This document shows, one piece after another, positions 7,379 to 16,786 of a DNA stretch of 32,309 nucleotides. Location: the NCBI GenBank assembly GCA_007117065.1, contig SKHI01000008.1, positions 1 through 32,309 on the forward strand. Reading direction: 5' to 3'. The notes beneath the pieces were generated by a model. That model saw nothing but the letters and a program-made list of their open reading frames with translations, ran no database searches and was not told the DNA's origin. The stretch comes from Candidatus Woesearchaeota archaeon. GTDB lineage: Archaea; Nanobdellota; Nanobdellia; Woesearchaeales; SKIA01. Every line of letters starts with the position of its first letter. The first letter of the stretch is position 1. The position numbers were made by a program, and so were the translations under genes.

Positions 7379-9951
7379 TGGAAACGCCTAATAGTATCAC
7401 AAAAAAAATTAAGAGTATTCGGTTTGGGATTTTTAGTCCTGAAATGATCAAAGATATGTCTGCTGCAAAAGTGGTTACTCCAGAATTATATGATATGGAA
7501 GGATACCCTGTTGATGGAGGTCTTATGGATACTCGTCTTGGTGTTATCGATCCTGGTATCGTTTGTAAGACGGACGGTTTACGCCTCAAGGATAGCTTGG
7601 GCCACTTTGGGTATATCAGTCTTGCACGCCCGGTTATTCATGTAAAGTTTGCAGGTCTTATTCTTGATCTGTTACGAACGAACTGTCGTGATTGTGGTCG
7701 CATTCTTATTCCTGATGATAAGCGCGATACGTTTATCGAAAGCTTTGCCCGTGCTGAAAAAGAAGATGGTTTTTCAGGAAGACGCGCTGCTGTAAAAGAC
7801 GCTATTAGTTCTTTACGTACGATTAAGAAATGTCCGCACTGTGATGCAAAGCAGCAAAAGATTACTCTTGAGCGCCCTACGACGTATCTTGAGAATGAGC
7901 GCCGTATCAGTCCTATTGAGATACGCACCCGCCTAGAAAAGGTGACTGATGAGGACATGATGATTTTCGGAATGAATCCTGAATTTGTACGTCCTGAATG
8001 GCTTGTGCAGACGATTCTTGCAATTCCTCCGGTAACAACTCGTCCAAGTATCACTCTTGAGAGTGGTGAGCGAAGCGAAGATGACCTGACCCACAAATTA
8101 GGAGATATTGTTCGTATTAATCAACGATTGTTCGAGAATATTAATGCAGGTGCTCCTGAGATAATTATTGAAGATTTATGGGATCTGTTACAGTACCACG
8201 TAACAACGTACTATGACAACGAAGTTACTCAGCTTCCTCCAGCACGGCACAGAACTGGTCAGCCCCTCAAGACACTCAGTAGTCGTATTAAGAGTAAAGA
8301 GGGTCGTATCCGTCATAATCTTGCTGGTAAACGTACCAACTTTAGTGCTCGTACTGTGGTTAGTCCTGATCCAAAAATTGAGTTAAATGAAGTTGGCATT
8401 CCTCGCTCTGTCGCTATGAAGCTCACCGTTCCTGAGCGGGTTACGGAGTGGAATATTAATTACTTAAAGCAATTTGTACAACAGGGTCCTAAGGCGTATC
8501 CTGGAAGTAATTACATTATTCGACCTGATGGGAAGAAAATGAAAATTACTGATGAAACACAAGAAATGCTTCTTGAAGAAATTCAGCCTGGTTTTATTGT
8601 TGAACGCCATCTCTTGGATGGAGATATCACTCTCTTTAACCGTCAACCAAGTTTGCACAAGATGAGTATGATGGCTCACCGTGTTCGTGTTCTGCCGGGT
8701 AAAACATTTCGCGTAAACCCTGCTGTATGTGCCCCATACAACGCTGACTTCGATGGTGACGAGATGAACTTACACGTTCCACAAACAGAGGAGGCGCGTG
8801 CAGAGGCTGAAGTTCTCCTACAAGTCCAGACTCAAATCATTAGTCCTCGTTATGGATTAAGTATTATTGGTTGTAATCAAGACGCTATCACTGGGAATTA
8901 CCTCCTTACCAAGTTCATGACGCTCCGCTATGAGCAGGCAGTTGATTTACTTGCACAAACTGGGGTAACTGACTTTAGTGCCCTTCCTAAAAAAGAAATC
9001 GTTACTGGTAAGGAAGTCTTTAGTGTGCTTCTTCCAAAGGGTTTTGATTTCACTGGTGAAGCAAAGGACAGAACTCCTGTTGCTATAGAAGACGGAATTC
9101 TTCTTGAAGGTTTCATGGATAAAGCAAATCTTGGTGAAGGTGCTGGCCTGATGTTGCGTAACATTCATAAGAAGTATGGCGAGGATCAAGCTCTCGATAT
9201 ACTAGGTAAATTCTATCGTTTGGGTGCTCAGGCGCTTCAAATTTATGGTTTTAGCTTTAATTATGATGATCTTATTCTTTCTGAGAATTCTCAAAAAGAA
9301 ATGCACAAGGTTATAGAGCAGGCGTATGCTGATGTTGATATTCTTATTAAGAAGTATCAAGAAAATAGGCTTGAAGTCCTTCCTGGACGGTCCCCAAGTG
9401 AAACCCTCGAGCTGACTATTCTTGAGCGTCTTAACAGAGCGCGTAATGATACTGGTGCTGTGGCACAGAAACAATCTTCAGAACTAGGCCCTACCATGGT
9501 TATGGCTCAGAGTGGTTCTCGGGGCAGTGTTATTAACATGTCTCAAATGAGTGCTTGTGTCGGTCAACAGAGTTTCCGTGGTGGTCGTATTGATAGAGGA
9601 TATAGCAATCGTACACTTAGTTGTTTTAGTCGTAATGACCTACAACCAGCGGCTCGTGGTTTCATTGATGTCGGTTTCCGTAATGGTATGAAGCCTTGGG
9701 AGTTCTTCTTTATGGCAATGACAGGAAGAGATAGTCTGATGGATACTGCTTTACGTACGCCAAAGAGCGGATATTTATACCGCCGTCTTGCAAACGCCCT
9801 TCAAGATTTAAAGGTCGATTATGATGGTACTGTGCGTGATGCTGGTGGGAAAATCGTTCAATTCGCTTACGGTGAAGACGGCCTTGCTGTTGCAAAGACT
9901 CGTGGTGGTCGCATTGACATTAAGAAAATTGTTGAGCAGGTGAAAGAATGA
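7378..9951 (+). CDS. rpoA1: DNA-directed RNA polymerase subunit A'
   Basis: Catalytic [31 protein letters not shown]; second zinc motif CRDC...CPHC; stop/start overlap TAATG with rpoB'. Confidence 0.97.
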   Translation: METPNSITKKIKSIRFGIFSPEMIKDMSAAKVVTPELYDMEGYPVDGGLMDTRLGVIDPGIVCKTDGLRLKDSLGHFGYISLARPVIHVKFAGLILDLLRTNCRDCGRILIPDDKRDTFIESFARAEKEDGFSGRRAAVKDAISSLRTIKKCPHCDAKQQKITLERPTTYLENERRISPIEIRTRLEKVTDEDMMIFGMNPEFVRPEWLVQTILAIPPVTTRPSITLESGERSEDDLTHKLGDIVRINQRLFENINAGAPEIIIEDLWDLLQYHVTTYYDNEVTQLPPARHRTGQPLKTLSSRIKSKEGRIRHNLAGKRTNFSARTVVSPDPKIELNEVGIPRSVAMKLTVPERVTEWNINYLKQFVQQGPKAYPGSNYIIRPDGKKMKITDETQEMLLEEIQPGFIVERHLLDGDITLFNRQPSLHKMSMMAHRVRVLPGKTFRVNPAVCAPYNADFDGDEMNLHVPQTEEARAEAEVLLQVQTQIISPRYGLSIIGCNQDAITGNYLLTKFMTLRYEQAVDLLAQTGVTDFSALPKKEIVTGKEVFSVLLPKGFDFTGEAKDRTPVAIEDGILLEGFMDKANLGEGAGLMLRNIHKKYGEDQALDILGKFYRLGAQALQIYGFSFNYDDLILSENSQKEMHKVIEQAYADVDILIKKYQENRLEVLPGRSPSETLELTILERLNRARNDTGAVAQKQSSELGPTMVMAQSGSRGSVINMSQMSACVGQQSFRGGRIDRGYSNRTLSCFSRNDLQPAARGFIDVGFRNGMKPWEFFFMAMTGRDSLMDTALRTPKSGYLYRRLANALQDLKVDYDGTVRDAGGKIVQFAYGEDGLAVAKTRGGRIDIKKIVEQVKE

Positions 9952-11081
9952 GCGCAGATATATTTATGACATATGAAGGTAAGCTTCCAACGAGCATCAT
10001 CGAGGAGGTTAAGCAATTGCTTCCCGCTTCTGCTTCTCAAAAACGTATCGAGAATGTCCTCTCAGCAGTATATGAAGAATATTTGGATACGCTTGAAGAA
10101 GCCGGTGATGCTGTTGGTATTGTTGCTGCTGAAAGTATTGGTGAACCGTCTACTCAGATGGTTCTGCGTACCTTCCACTTCGCAGGAGTAAGTGAGATGC
10201 AGGTCACAAGTGGTCTTCCACGTATTATAGAAGTGTTTGATGCTCGTAAAACAATTCAGACTCCTACAATGGAAATTTATTTACGTGAACCCTACAACGC
10301 GGGCAAGGACTTAAAGAGTATTGCACAACGGATTCTTGAGACTACCGTCGATGATTACGTATCAAGTATTTCGTTAGATATTTCCGTTCCACAAATCGTG
10401 CTTGCTGTTGATAAACAAGCGTTAGCTCATATTGACTGGACTGTTGATATGCTTGCTAAGCATATTAATAAGAAATTCAAGAAGTTTAAAGTAGCTGCTT
10501 CTGATAAAGAAATTACTATTAAACCAGGTAAGGAAAAAAATATTGATGACCTTGTAAAGACTCGTGAGCGGATTAAAAAGACGTTTGTGAATGGGATAAA
10601 AAATGTTTCTCAAGTCCTTCCTGTTAAGCGCGGTGATGAATTTATCATTATGACTGCAGGGACGAATTTAAAAGATGTTTTTGAGCTTGAGTACGTAGAT
10701 ACTACGCGAACGATATCTAATGATCTCTATGAAGTCGAGTCCCTTTTGGGTATAGAGGCTGCTCGTCAGCTTATTATTGATGAAACGGTCAAGGTCCTTC
10801 GCACGCAAGGGTTAAACATTGATGTTCGTCATATCATGCTTGTAGCTGATACTATGACTATGACTGGTGAGCTCCAAGGTATTAATCGTACTGGTATTGT
10901 TCGTGAAAAAGCAAGCGTTCTTGCACGAGCATCTTTTGAAACTCCTTTTAAACATCTTGTTAATGCATCTCTGGTAGGTGAGACTGACGAGCTTAACAGT
11001 GTTGTAGAAAACGTTATGGTAAATCAACCTATACCGCTTGGTACTGGCTTACCTCGTTTGGTTGTAAGGAGGGATGTATAA
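9948..11081 (+). CDS. rpoA2: DNA-directed RNA polymerase subunit A''
   Basis: [53 protein letters not shown] overlap with rpoA'. Confidence 0.97.
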   Translation: MSADIFMTYEGKLPTSIIEEVKQLLPASASQKRIENVLSAVYEEYLDTLEEAGDAVGIVAAESIGEPSTQMVLRTFHFAGVSEMQVTSGLPRIIEVFDARKTIQTPTMEIYLREPYNAGKDLKSIAQRILETTVDDYVSSISLDISVPQIVLAVDKQALAHIDWTVDMLAKHINKKFKKFKVAASDKEITIKPGKEKNIDDLVKTRERIKKTFVNGIKNVSQVLPVKRGDEFIIMTAGTNLKDVFELEYVDTTRTISNDLYEVESLLGIEAARQLIIDETVKVLRTQGLNIDVRHIMLVADTMTMTGELQGINRTGIVREKASVLARASFETPFKHLVNASLVGETDELNSVVENVMVNQPIPLGTGLPRLVVRRDV

Positions 11082-11341
11082 TGAATAATGCAGAAATTCG
11101 TTCTTTAGTAGAGAAAGGTAGTGTAATCATCGGTCATAATGCTGTGCATAAAGCTATTGTTAGTGGTGCTGTGCAAAGAGTTCTTATTGCAAGTAATGCT
11201 GAGTCTGAACTTGTCACAGACATCCAACACCTCTGTTCTCTAGGCTCTATTGATTGTGACGTTCTCGATTTACGAAATGACCAATTGGGCGTTGCGTGCA
11301 GAAAACCATTTCAAATAAGTTTTTTAGCGGTGAAAAAGTAG
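11081..11341 (+). CDS. rpl30e: 50S ribosomal protein L30e-like
   Basis: Position between rpoA'' and nusA; GSVIIGHNAVHKAIVSGAVQRVLIASNAE... L7Ae/L30e-type fold pattern. Confidence 0.82.
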   Translation: MNNAEIRSLVEKGSVIIGHNAVHKAIVSGAVQRVLIASNAESELVTDIQHLCSLGSIDCDVLDLRNDQLGVACRKPFQISFLAVKK

Positions 11342-11342
11342 T

Positions 11343-11786
11343 ATGGAAAAGAGTTTTGACGCAGAGCTTATTCGCATCATTGGCTTTTTTGAAGAGTTTA
11401 CCACGGCTTCTGTTAAAGATGCGTTCTATGACGACAATCAGAAACTTACCTTTATCGTTCAACCAGGCAATATTGGTAAAGCTGTAGGAAAAAATGCTAC
11501 TATGCTAAAAAAGGTTGAAGACAAACTAGGTAAGCGTATTCGTGTTGCTGAATTCACTGATGACAAACTCGCCTTTATCAGAAGTTTAGTAAGTCCTCTG
11601 ACGCTTGTACGTATTGAGGAAGATGAAGACACTGGGATTATTACTCTTGAAGGTAAAGATGAAAAAACTACTGGCTTGCTTATTGGAAAGCATGCTCGTA
11701 ATTTACGCAATCTTGAAAATATGGTGCGCCGTTACATGCCTTGTGAAGAGATTCGCGTGGTCGAGGAACCGCGTGTACAACAATAA
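11343..11786 (+). CDS. nusA: NusA-like transcription termination/KH-domain protein
   Basis: Operon position and tandem KH motifs: FIVQPGNIGKAVGKNATMLKKVEDKLGKRIRV and LLIGKHARNLRNLENMVRRYM. Confidence 0.9.
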   Translation: MEKSFDAELIRIIGFFEEFTTASVKDAFYDDNQKLTFIVQPGNIGKAVGKNATMLKKVEDKLGKRIRVAEFTDDKLAFIRSLVSPLTLVRIEEDEDTGIITLEGKDEKTTGLLIGKHARNLRNLENMVRRYMPCEEIRVVEEPRVQQ

Positions 11787-11820
11787 ACTTTAAAAACGAA
11801 TTAGTATTCTTTCTTTACTC

Positions 11821-12258
11821 ATGGCAAAAAAATCACGCGGAATCAATGCTGCAAAAAAATTACAGGCAAGAAGAAGCAATTCTCAGGAATTGAATAAATG
11901 GTTCGTAAAAAAGAAATATGGCTTACGTGAGAAGGCTGACCCTCTTGAGGGGGCTAGTCAAGGTAGTGCCATTGTTGTAGAAAAATTACAATTAGAAGCT
12001 AAGCAGCCAAACTCTGCTATGCGTAAGTGCGTACGGGTACAACTCATTAAGAATGGGAAGCAAGTTACTGCATTCCTTCCTGGAGATGGTGCTACTAAAC
12101 TTGTTGATGAGCACGATGAAGTTATGATCGAGCGAATCGGTGGAAAAATGGGTCGTGCAAAAGGAGATATTCCTGGTGTACGCTGGCAAGTTATTAAAGT
12201 AAATGATCAAAGTTTACATGCATTACGAACTGGTAAACTGGAGAAGGCAAGAAAATGA
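11821..12258 (+). CDS. rps12: 30S ribosomal protein S12
   Basis: [31 protein letters not shown]; operon position. Confidence 0.97.
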   Translation: MAKKSRGINAAKKLQARRSNSQELNKWFVKKKYGLREKADPLEGASQGSAIVVEKLQLEAKQPNSAMRKCVRVQLIKNGKQVTAFLPGDGATKLVDEHDEVMIERIGGKMGRAKGDIPGVRWQVIKVNDQSLHALRTGKLEKARK

Positions 12259-12854
12259 GCGATATTAAATTATTCAATGAATGGGATGTATCTGGCATAT
12301 CTGTGACTGACCAAGGTTTAGTGTCGTATATCACACTACGGCCTGTTATCGTTCCAAAGACTGGTGCACGCTATGCTGGTAATCGTTTTCATAAAAGTAG
12401 AACAAGCATCGTTGAGCGTCTTATTAATAAAATGATGGTTGCTGGACACCGGGCAAAAAAACACAAGTACAGTAGCGGTCATATCACTGGTCAAGCTGAG
12501 CGCACCTATCTTATTGTGTATACCGCTTTCAAGATACTTGAAGAGAAGACGAAGAAGAATCCGGTTGCGGTGTTTGTGCAGGCTGTAGAAAACGCTGCTC
12601 CTCGTGAAGAGATTATTAATATTGAATATGGTGGTGCTCGTTATCCTAAGGCTGTAGAGTGTGCTCCTCAGCGAAGAATTGATATTGTATTACGGCAAAT
12701 GGCTCAATCAGCGTATCAGCGAAGCGTAAATAAGAAAGTTTCTGCTGCTCAGAGTCTTGCTAATGAGATTCTGAACGCATATGAGTGTAAGCAAGATAGT
12801 CAGGCTATCCAGAAAAAATTAGACCTTGAGAGAACAGCTGACAGTAGCCGATAG
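12255..12854 (+). CDS. rps7: 30S ribosomal protein S7
   Basis: [24 protein letters not shown]-type S7 pattern, [45 protein letters not shown] overlap with rps12. Confidence 0.96.
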   Translation: MSDIKLFNEWDVSGISVTDQGLVSYITLRPVIVPKTGARYAGNRFHKSRTSIVERLINKMMVAGHRAKKHKYSSGHITGQAERTYLIVYTAFKILEEKTKKNPVAVFVQAVENAAPREEIINIEYGGARYPKAVECAPQRRIDIVLRQMAQSAYQRSVNKKVSAAQSLANEILNAYECKQDSQAIQKKLDLERTADSSR

Positions 12855-12863
12855 TTAGGTTTT

Positions 12864-13407
12864 ATGGCGTATCAGTTATACCAAGTACAAGCTGATACAC
12901 TCGATCCCATATTACAAGCGCGCCATGTTGGTGCATTCGCAGAGACACAGTATGATACTCTTGTAGTACCTACAAATCATGTGGTTTTACCTTACCCTAT
13001 CCCGCAAGGAGTTGTATTGCCGCTGATCGATACTGAGATACGATTAAGCTATGAACTTGCTGTGGCTGGTGTTATGAGAGGTGAGCTTGTATTTGATCTA
13101 AGACACGCTCAATTACTTGTATTAGATAACGAATTTACTGGCTATTTTTCTTTTATCTCGCATCAATCAGGTACTGATATACAAAGCAGTCGTTCCTTTT
13201 GCTAAACCATTAGGTGCGCAGTATGCTGTCTGTTGTATGATGGATGGTAATACTTTCGTTTATTCAGTTGGGGCTAACAATGTCTTTGACCGTCAGAAGC
13301 GTATTTCTTTATCTATGCTTGAGCAGCCGATACTGCATCCTACAGCATTCGGTCGGTTGACTATGCCGTATGGAATTATCCTAGATAAACATTGTTTGCA
13401 ATTCTAA
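12864..13407 (+). pseudogene. hypothetical ~180-aa protein interrupted by a +1 frameshift (or programmed frameshift / sequencing indel)
   Basis: The frame-1 ORF stops at 13205, but the +1 frame continues without a stop to TAA at 13405-13407: ...LDNEFTGYF|LLSRINQVLIYKAVVPFAKPLGAQYAVCCMMDGNTFVYSVGANNVFDRQKRISLSMLEQPILHPTAFGRLTMPYGIILDKHCLQF*. Removing one T from the T5 run at 13145-13149 restores an exact 181-codon ORF. Confidence 0.75.
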
Positions 13408-14084
13408 AAACTGTGTATACCTTCAAGTACGTGCTCTGCATTGAGTATGGGTTTTGATACTTTGTTGTAATCGTCAAGCCCTATTCGTGGACAGCCGGTG
13501 TTTATCCAGCATTCTATGAATGGAAAGTCGTCGAGTCCTTGCCAGTCTAGTGTGTTGGCCAGAAATACGATAAAGTTCTTTTGCGGATATTCTTTTCTCA
13601 AATGAGTAATCGCATCGGTATCTTTTTGTCCGCTTTTTGTTGTTGTTAATACACCTAGTGTTTTTGCGTGATAAAACGTGAGCATAGCTCCTTTATGCTG
13701 TTTCATTATCTTACTTATCTCTTCATGACTAAACACGTCCCAGGTGAGTCTGAGCGGGTCGTAGCGATAGGTGGGTTGGGGGTTCTTAAAGAGTATTGCT
13801 CTTGGATGAAATTCTCCTTCTCCTACGTAGAGAAAAGCTTCTACATCCGGCCATGTTTGAATACTGCATCCGAGTATTTGGCCTTCTTCGCTTGTGTGTC
13901 GTGCGCGATAGAGTTCTACTTCTTTGTCAGCGTTAAGCAGTTGTTGTTTCATATCAGCAAGTTTATTGCTGTATTGTGCTGTGGTAAAAAGTGCTATTTT
14001 TTTAGGAAGTGCTGCTAGGAGGTCCTGAGGAAATTGTATGTCTGCTTTTCTTCGTACATGAATGTGTTCTACGCGTAATACCAT
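13404..14084 (-). CDS. dph2: diphthamide biosynthesis protein Dph2-like (2-(3-amino-3-carboxypropyl)histidine synthase), lacking N-terminal domain 1
   Basis: KKIALFTTAQYSNKL...GQILGCS...EAFLYVGEGEFHPRAILF...TYRYDP...TTKSGQ...FIECWINTGCPRIGLDDY aligns with archaeal Dph2 domains 2 and 3, including their cysteines. Confidence 0.88.
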   Translation of the reverse strand: MVLRVEHIHVRRKADIQFPQDLLAALPKKIALFTTAQYSNKLADMKQQLLNADKEVELYRARHTSEEGQILGCSIQTWPDVEAFLYVGEGEFHPRAILFKNPQPTYRYDPLRLTWDVFSHEEISKIMKQHKGAMLTFYHAKTLGVLTTTKSGQKDTDAITHLRKEYPQKNFIVFLANTLDWQGLDDFPFIECWINTGCPRIGLDDYNKVSKPILNAEHVLEGIHSF

Positions 14085-14124
14085 AGAGGCATAATTATTG
14101 TATTTCTTTTAAAGGTTATGTTGA

Positions 14125-16695
14125 TTAAATATATTTTGTAAACAGTTTCATTCCTATCTTCTTCAGTATTTCAATGAAGAAGAATGTTGCTACTGCTCCT
14201 CCTAACACTATCATCCATTGTTGTGCTCCGAGTGGTACGTGTTCAAACCAGCCTGCAAATAGTGGTACGTATATCGTTGCAAGTAAGAGGGGTATGCTAA
14301 ATGCTGTGCTGGCCAGTATCCATTTGTTTTTGAAAAAGCCTACTGTAAAAATGCTTTGGGTGAGGCTTCTAAAGTTAAATGAGTGGATGATGATCATTAC
14401 TATGAGTGTTGCAAAGAGCATTGTTCGTGCTTCTGCGGTGAACTCTAGTGGTTGACCAAGGGTGTATACGAGCACTCCTGCCAGTGCCATAAAGAGCGCC
14501 ATGCTGGTGATGAGAAACATGTTTCTTTTGTGTAAGAGTCCTTGATTTGGATTTCTTGGTGCTCGTTGCATTATTCCTTTAGTAGCAGGATCTAGTCCGA
14601 GTGCTATTGCGGGAAACTCTTGTCCTATGACGTTAAGAAAGAGTATTTGTACTGCAAGTAATGGTAAGTATTCGAATCCGAATATGCTTGCTACGATGAG
14701 GATGATTGTTACTTCTGTAAAATTTCTGGATATCAGGTAGGTGGTGAATTTTTCTATGTTGTCATATATTCTTCTTCCATCTTCTACTGCGGTTACTATT
14801 GTTTGGAAGTTGTCATCTTGTAATATGATATCTGCGCTTTCTTTTGTGATATCTGTTCCTTTTATTCCCATTCCTACTCCTACATCTGCTTTCTTAATCG
14901 CTGGTGCGTCATTCACGCCATCTCCAGTCATAGCTACTATCTCTCCATTCGCCTGGAGTGCTGTTACAATGCGCAGTTTGTGTTCCGGTTTTGTTCGTGC
15001 ATATATGTCTACCTCTGCTATTACTTGAGCAAACTCTTCATCTGAGAGGGAGTCTATTTCACTGCCTGTCAATACGCGCGGATTTTCTGTTAGTCCTATT
15101 TGTTTTGCTATTGCTGCGGCAGTGAGTGGGTTGTCTCCAGTGATCATTTTTACGCGTATTCCTGCTGTGTGCGCATCTTTGATTGCCTGAGGCACTTCAT
15201 CTCTTGCTGGGTCTATCATGCCGGCAAGTCCTAAAAAGACGAGTTCCTTTTCTACTGAATCTTTCGTATATGGCCCTTGAACTTCTGGTTTGTATGCTAC
15301 TGCAAGAACGCGTAATGCTTGTTCTGCATACGTCTTATTTTGTTGGAGTATTTGTTGTTTTTGCTCTTTTGTGAGTTTTTTCTTTTCTCCTTGGATGAGG
15401 ATGTGGCTGCACTTTTCTAATATTATCTCTGGGGCTCCTTTTGTGTAGGCGCGCAGCTGTTTGGCGCTGCTGTGTATAGTAGTCATCATTTTCCTCTCTG
15501 AGGTAAAGATATACTCTTCTTTTCGTGTGCTTTTTTGCTGTTCTTGTATGAGGTTTGTTTTGTGGGCGAGTACAATGAATGCTCCCTCAGTGGGATCTCC
15601 TGCGAGCGTCTGATCGTCATTAAGTATTGCGTTATTACAGAGCATTCCGGCACGAACTAGCTCTTGTAAAGATTGATTTTGTTCAAGGGATACTTTCTTG
15701 TTTGCATGCAGTACTGCTCCGTCTGTTTGATAGCCTGTTCCAGTAATATCATATTCTTTACCGTCAACATATACTGTGGTTATGGTCATTTCGTTTTTTG
15801 TAAGAGTTCCTGTCTTGTCGGTACAGATGACTGTCGTGCTTCCCAGGCCTTCGACTGCAAGCATTTTTTTTACTATGGCTTTTTTGTTTGCCATCTCTCT
15901 CATTCCTATTGAGAGTGTCAGAGTAAGTGTTAGTGGGAGTGCTTCTGGTACTGTTGCTACAGTGAGTGCTAGAGTGATGATAATGATTGCTTCAAAAGGA
16001 ACTCCTTCAGACAATCCGTATATGAGGACAAATATGCTTGTACAAACTGCTATTATTCCTAGTGTTCGTCCCAGTCTATTTATTTTTTTTTGTAGTGGGC
16101 TTATTGTTTCTGTTTGCTGCATGTTTTTAGCTATTTTTCCTAGTTCTGAGCGCATTCCAGTTTTTGTAATGACTGCTTCTGCTCTTCCATGCACTACTAT
16201 TGTCCCGCTAAACAAGTCATCCTTGTTTTTTTTCGCTACTGCTTTGCTTTCTCCAGTCAGTATGCTTTCATCGACGCGGAGTTCTGCTGACTCAAGTACT
16301 TGTGCATCTGCAGGAATTTTGTCGCCCATGTCCAAACGAATAATGTCTCCTTCGACGAGTTCTTCACTTGGTAACTCGGTTATCTTCCCGTCTCTGTATA
16401 CTTGTACGGTTGCTTTGGCGAGTTGCTTGAGTTGTTCCATGGCTTTTTCTGCACGCCATTCTTGTATGAACCCCATCGCTGCTATGATAAGTATTATCCC
16501 TATGATAAAGTAAAATTCTAATTGTTTATTTACAAAAAGGGATATAGTGGCTGCGACGAGAAGAATCCAGATAAGTACATTATTTATCTGTGCAAAAAGT
16601 ACGGAGTACCATGTTTTTTTATTTTCTTCTTTAATCTCGTTCTTGCCGTCTTGTTCTTGTTTTTTTTGTGCTTCAGCTGCACTCAACCCCTTCAT
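14125..16695 (-). CDS. cation-transporting P-type ATPase (P2/Ca2+-type)
   Basis: TVPEALPLTLTLTLSIG, ICTDKTGTLTKNEMT, MITGDNPLTAAAIA, MTGDGVNDAPAIKKADVGVGMG; N-terminal cation ATPase motifs and C-terminal TM cluster. Confidence 0.95.
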   Translation of the reverse strand: MKGLSAAEAQKKQEQDGKNEIKEENKKTWYSVLFAQINNVLIWILLVAATISLFVNKQLEFYFIIGIILIIAAMGFIQEWRAEKAMEQLKQLAKATVQVYRDGKITELPSEELVEGDIIRLDMGDKIPADAQVLESAELRVDESILTGESKAVAKKNKDDLFSGTIVVHGRAEAVITKTGMRSELGKIAKNMQQTETISPLQKKINRLGRTLGIIAVCTSIFVLIYGLSEGVPFEAIIIITLALTVATVPEALPLTLTLTLSIGMREMANKKAIVKKMLAVEGLGSTTVICTDKTGTLTKNEMTITTVYVDGKEYDITGTGYQTDGAVLHANKKVSLEQNQSLQELVRAGMLCNNAILNDDQTLAGDPTEGAFIVLAHKTNLIQEQQKSTRKEEYIFTSERKMMTTIHSSAKQLRAYTKGAPEIILEKCSHILIQGEKKKLTKEQKQQILQQNKTYAEQALRVLAVAYKPEVQGPYTKDSVEKELVFLGLAGMIDPARDEVPQAIKDAHTAGIRVKMITGDNPLTAAAIAKQIGLTENPRVLTGSEIDSLSDEEFAQVIAEVDIYARTKPEHKLRIVTALQANGEIVAMTGDGVNDAPAIKKADVGVGMGIKGTDITKESADIILQDDNFQTIVTAVEDGRRIYDNIEKFTTYLISRNFTEVTIILIVASIFGFEYLPLLAVQILFLNVIGQEFPAIALGLDPATKGIMQRAPRNPNQGLLHKRNMFLITSMALFMALAGVLVYTLGQPLEFTAEARTMLFATLIVMIIIHSFNFRSLTQSIFTVGFFKNKWILASTAFSIPLLLATIYVPLFAGWFEHVPLGAQQWMIVLGGAVATFFFIEILKKIGMKLFTKYI

Positions 16696-16786
16696 ACTAA
16701 TCTATCAAGATGTTTTCTTTATAATTCTTTCGAGAGAAGACTGTTTTTTCGATGTACTTATATAATAGTTCTATACACTTTTTTTT

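Noticed and set aside
7638-8096. 152-aa - strand ORF
   Set aside because: Antisense to rpoA'; shadow ORF rich in Arg/Ser.
4098-11081. Split rpoB and rpoA as unusual gene fission
   Set aside because: Split rpoA is universal in archaea, and split rpoB (B''/B') is common in several archaeal groups; not notable by itself.
15776-16513. 245-aa + strand ORF
   Set aside because: Antisense to the P-type ATPase coding frame, with low-complexity Ser/Val/Ile composition typical of shadow ORFs.
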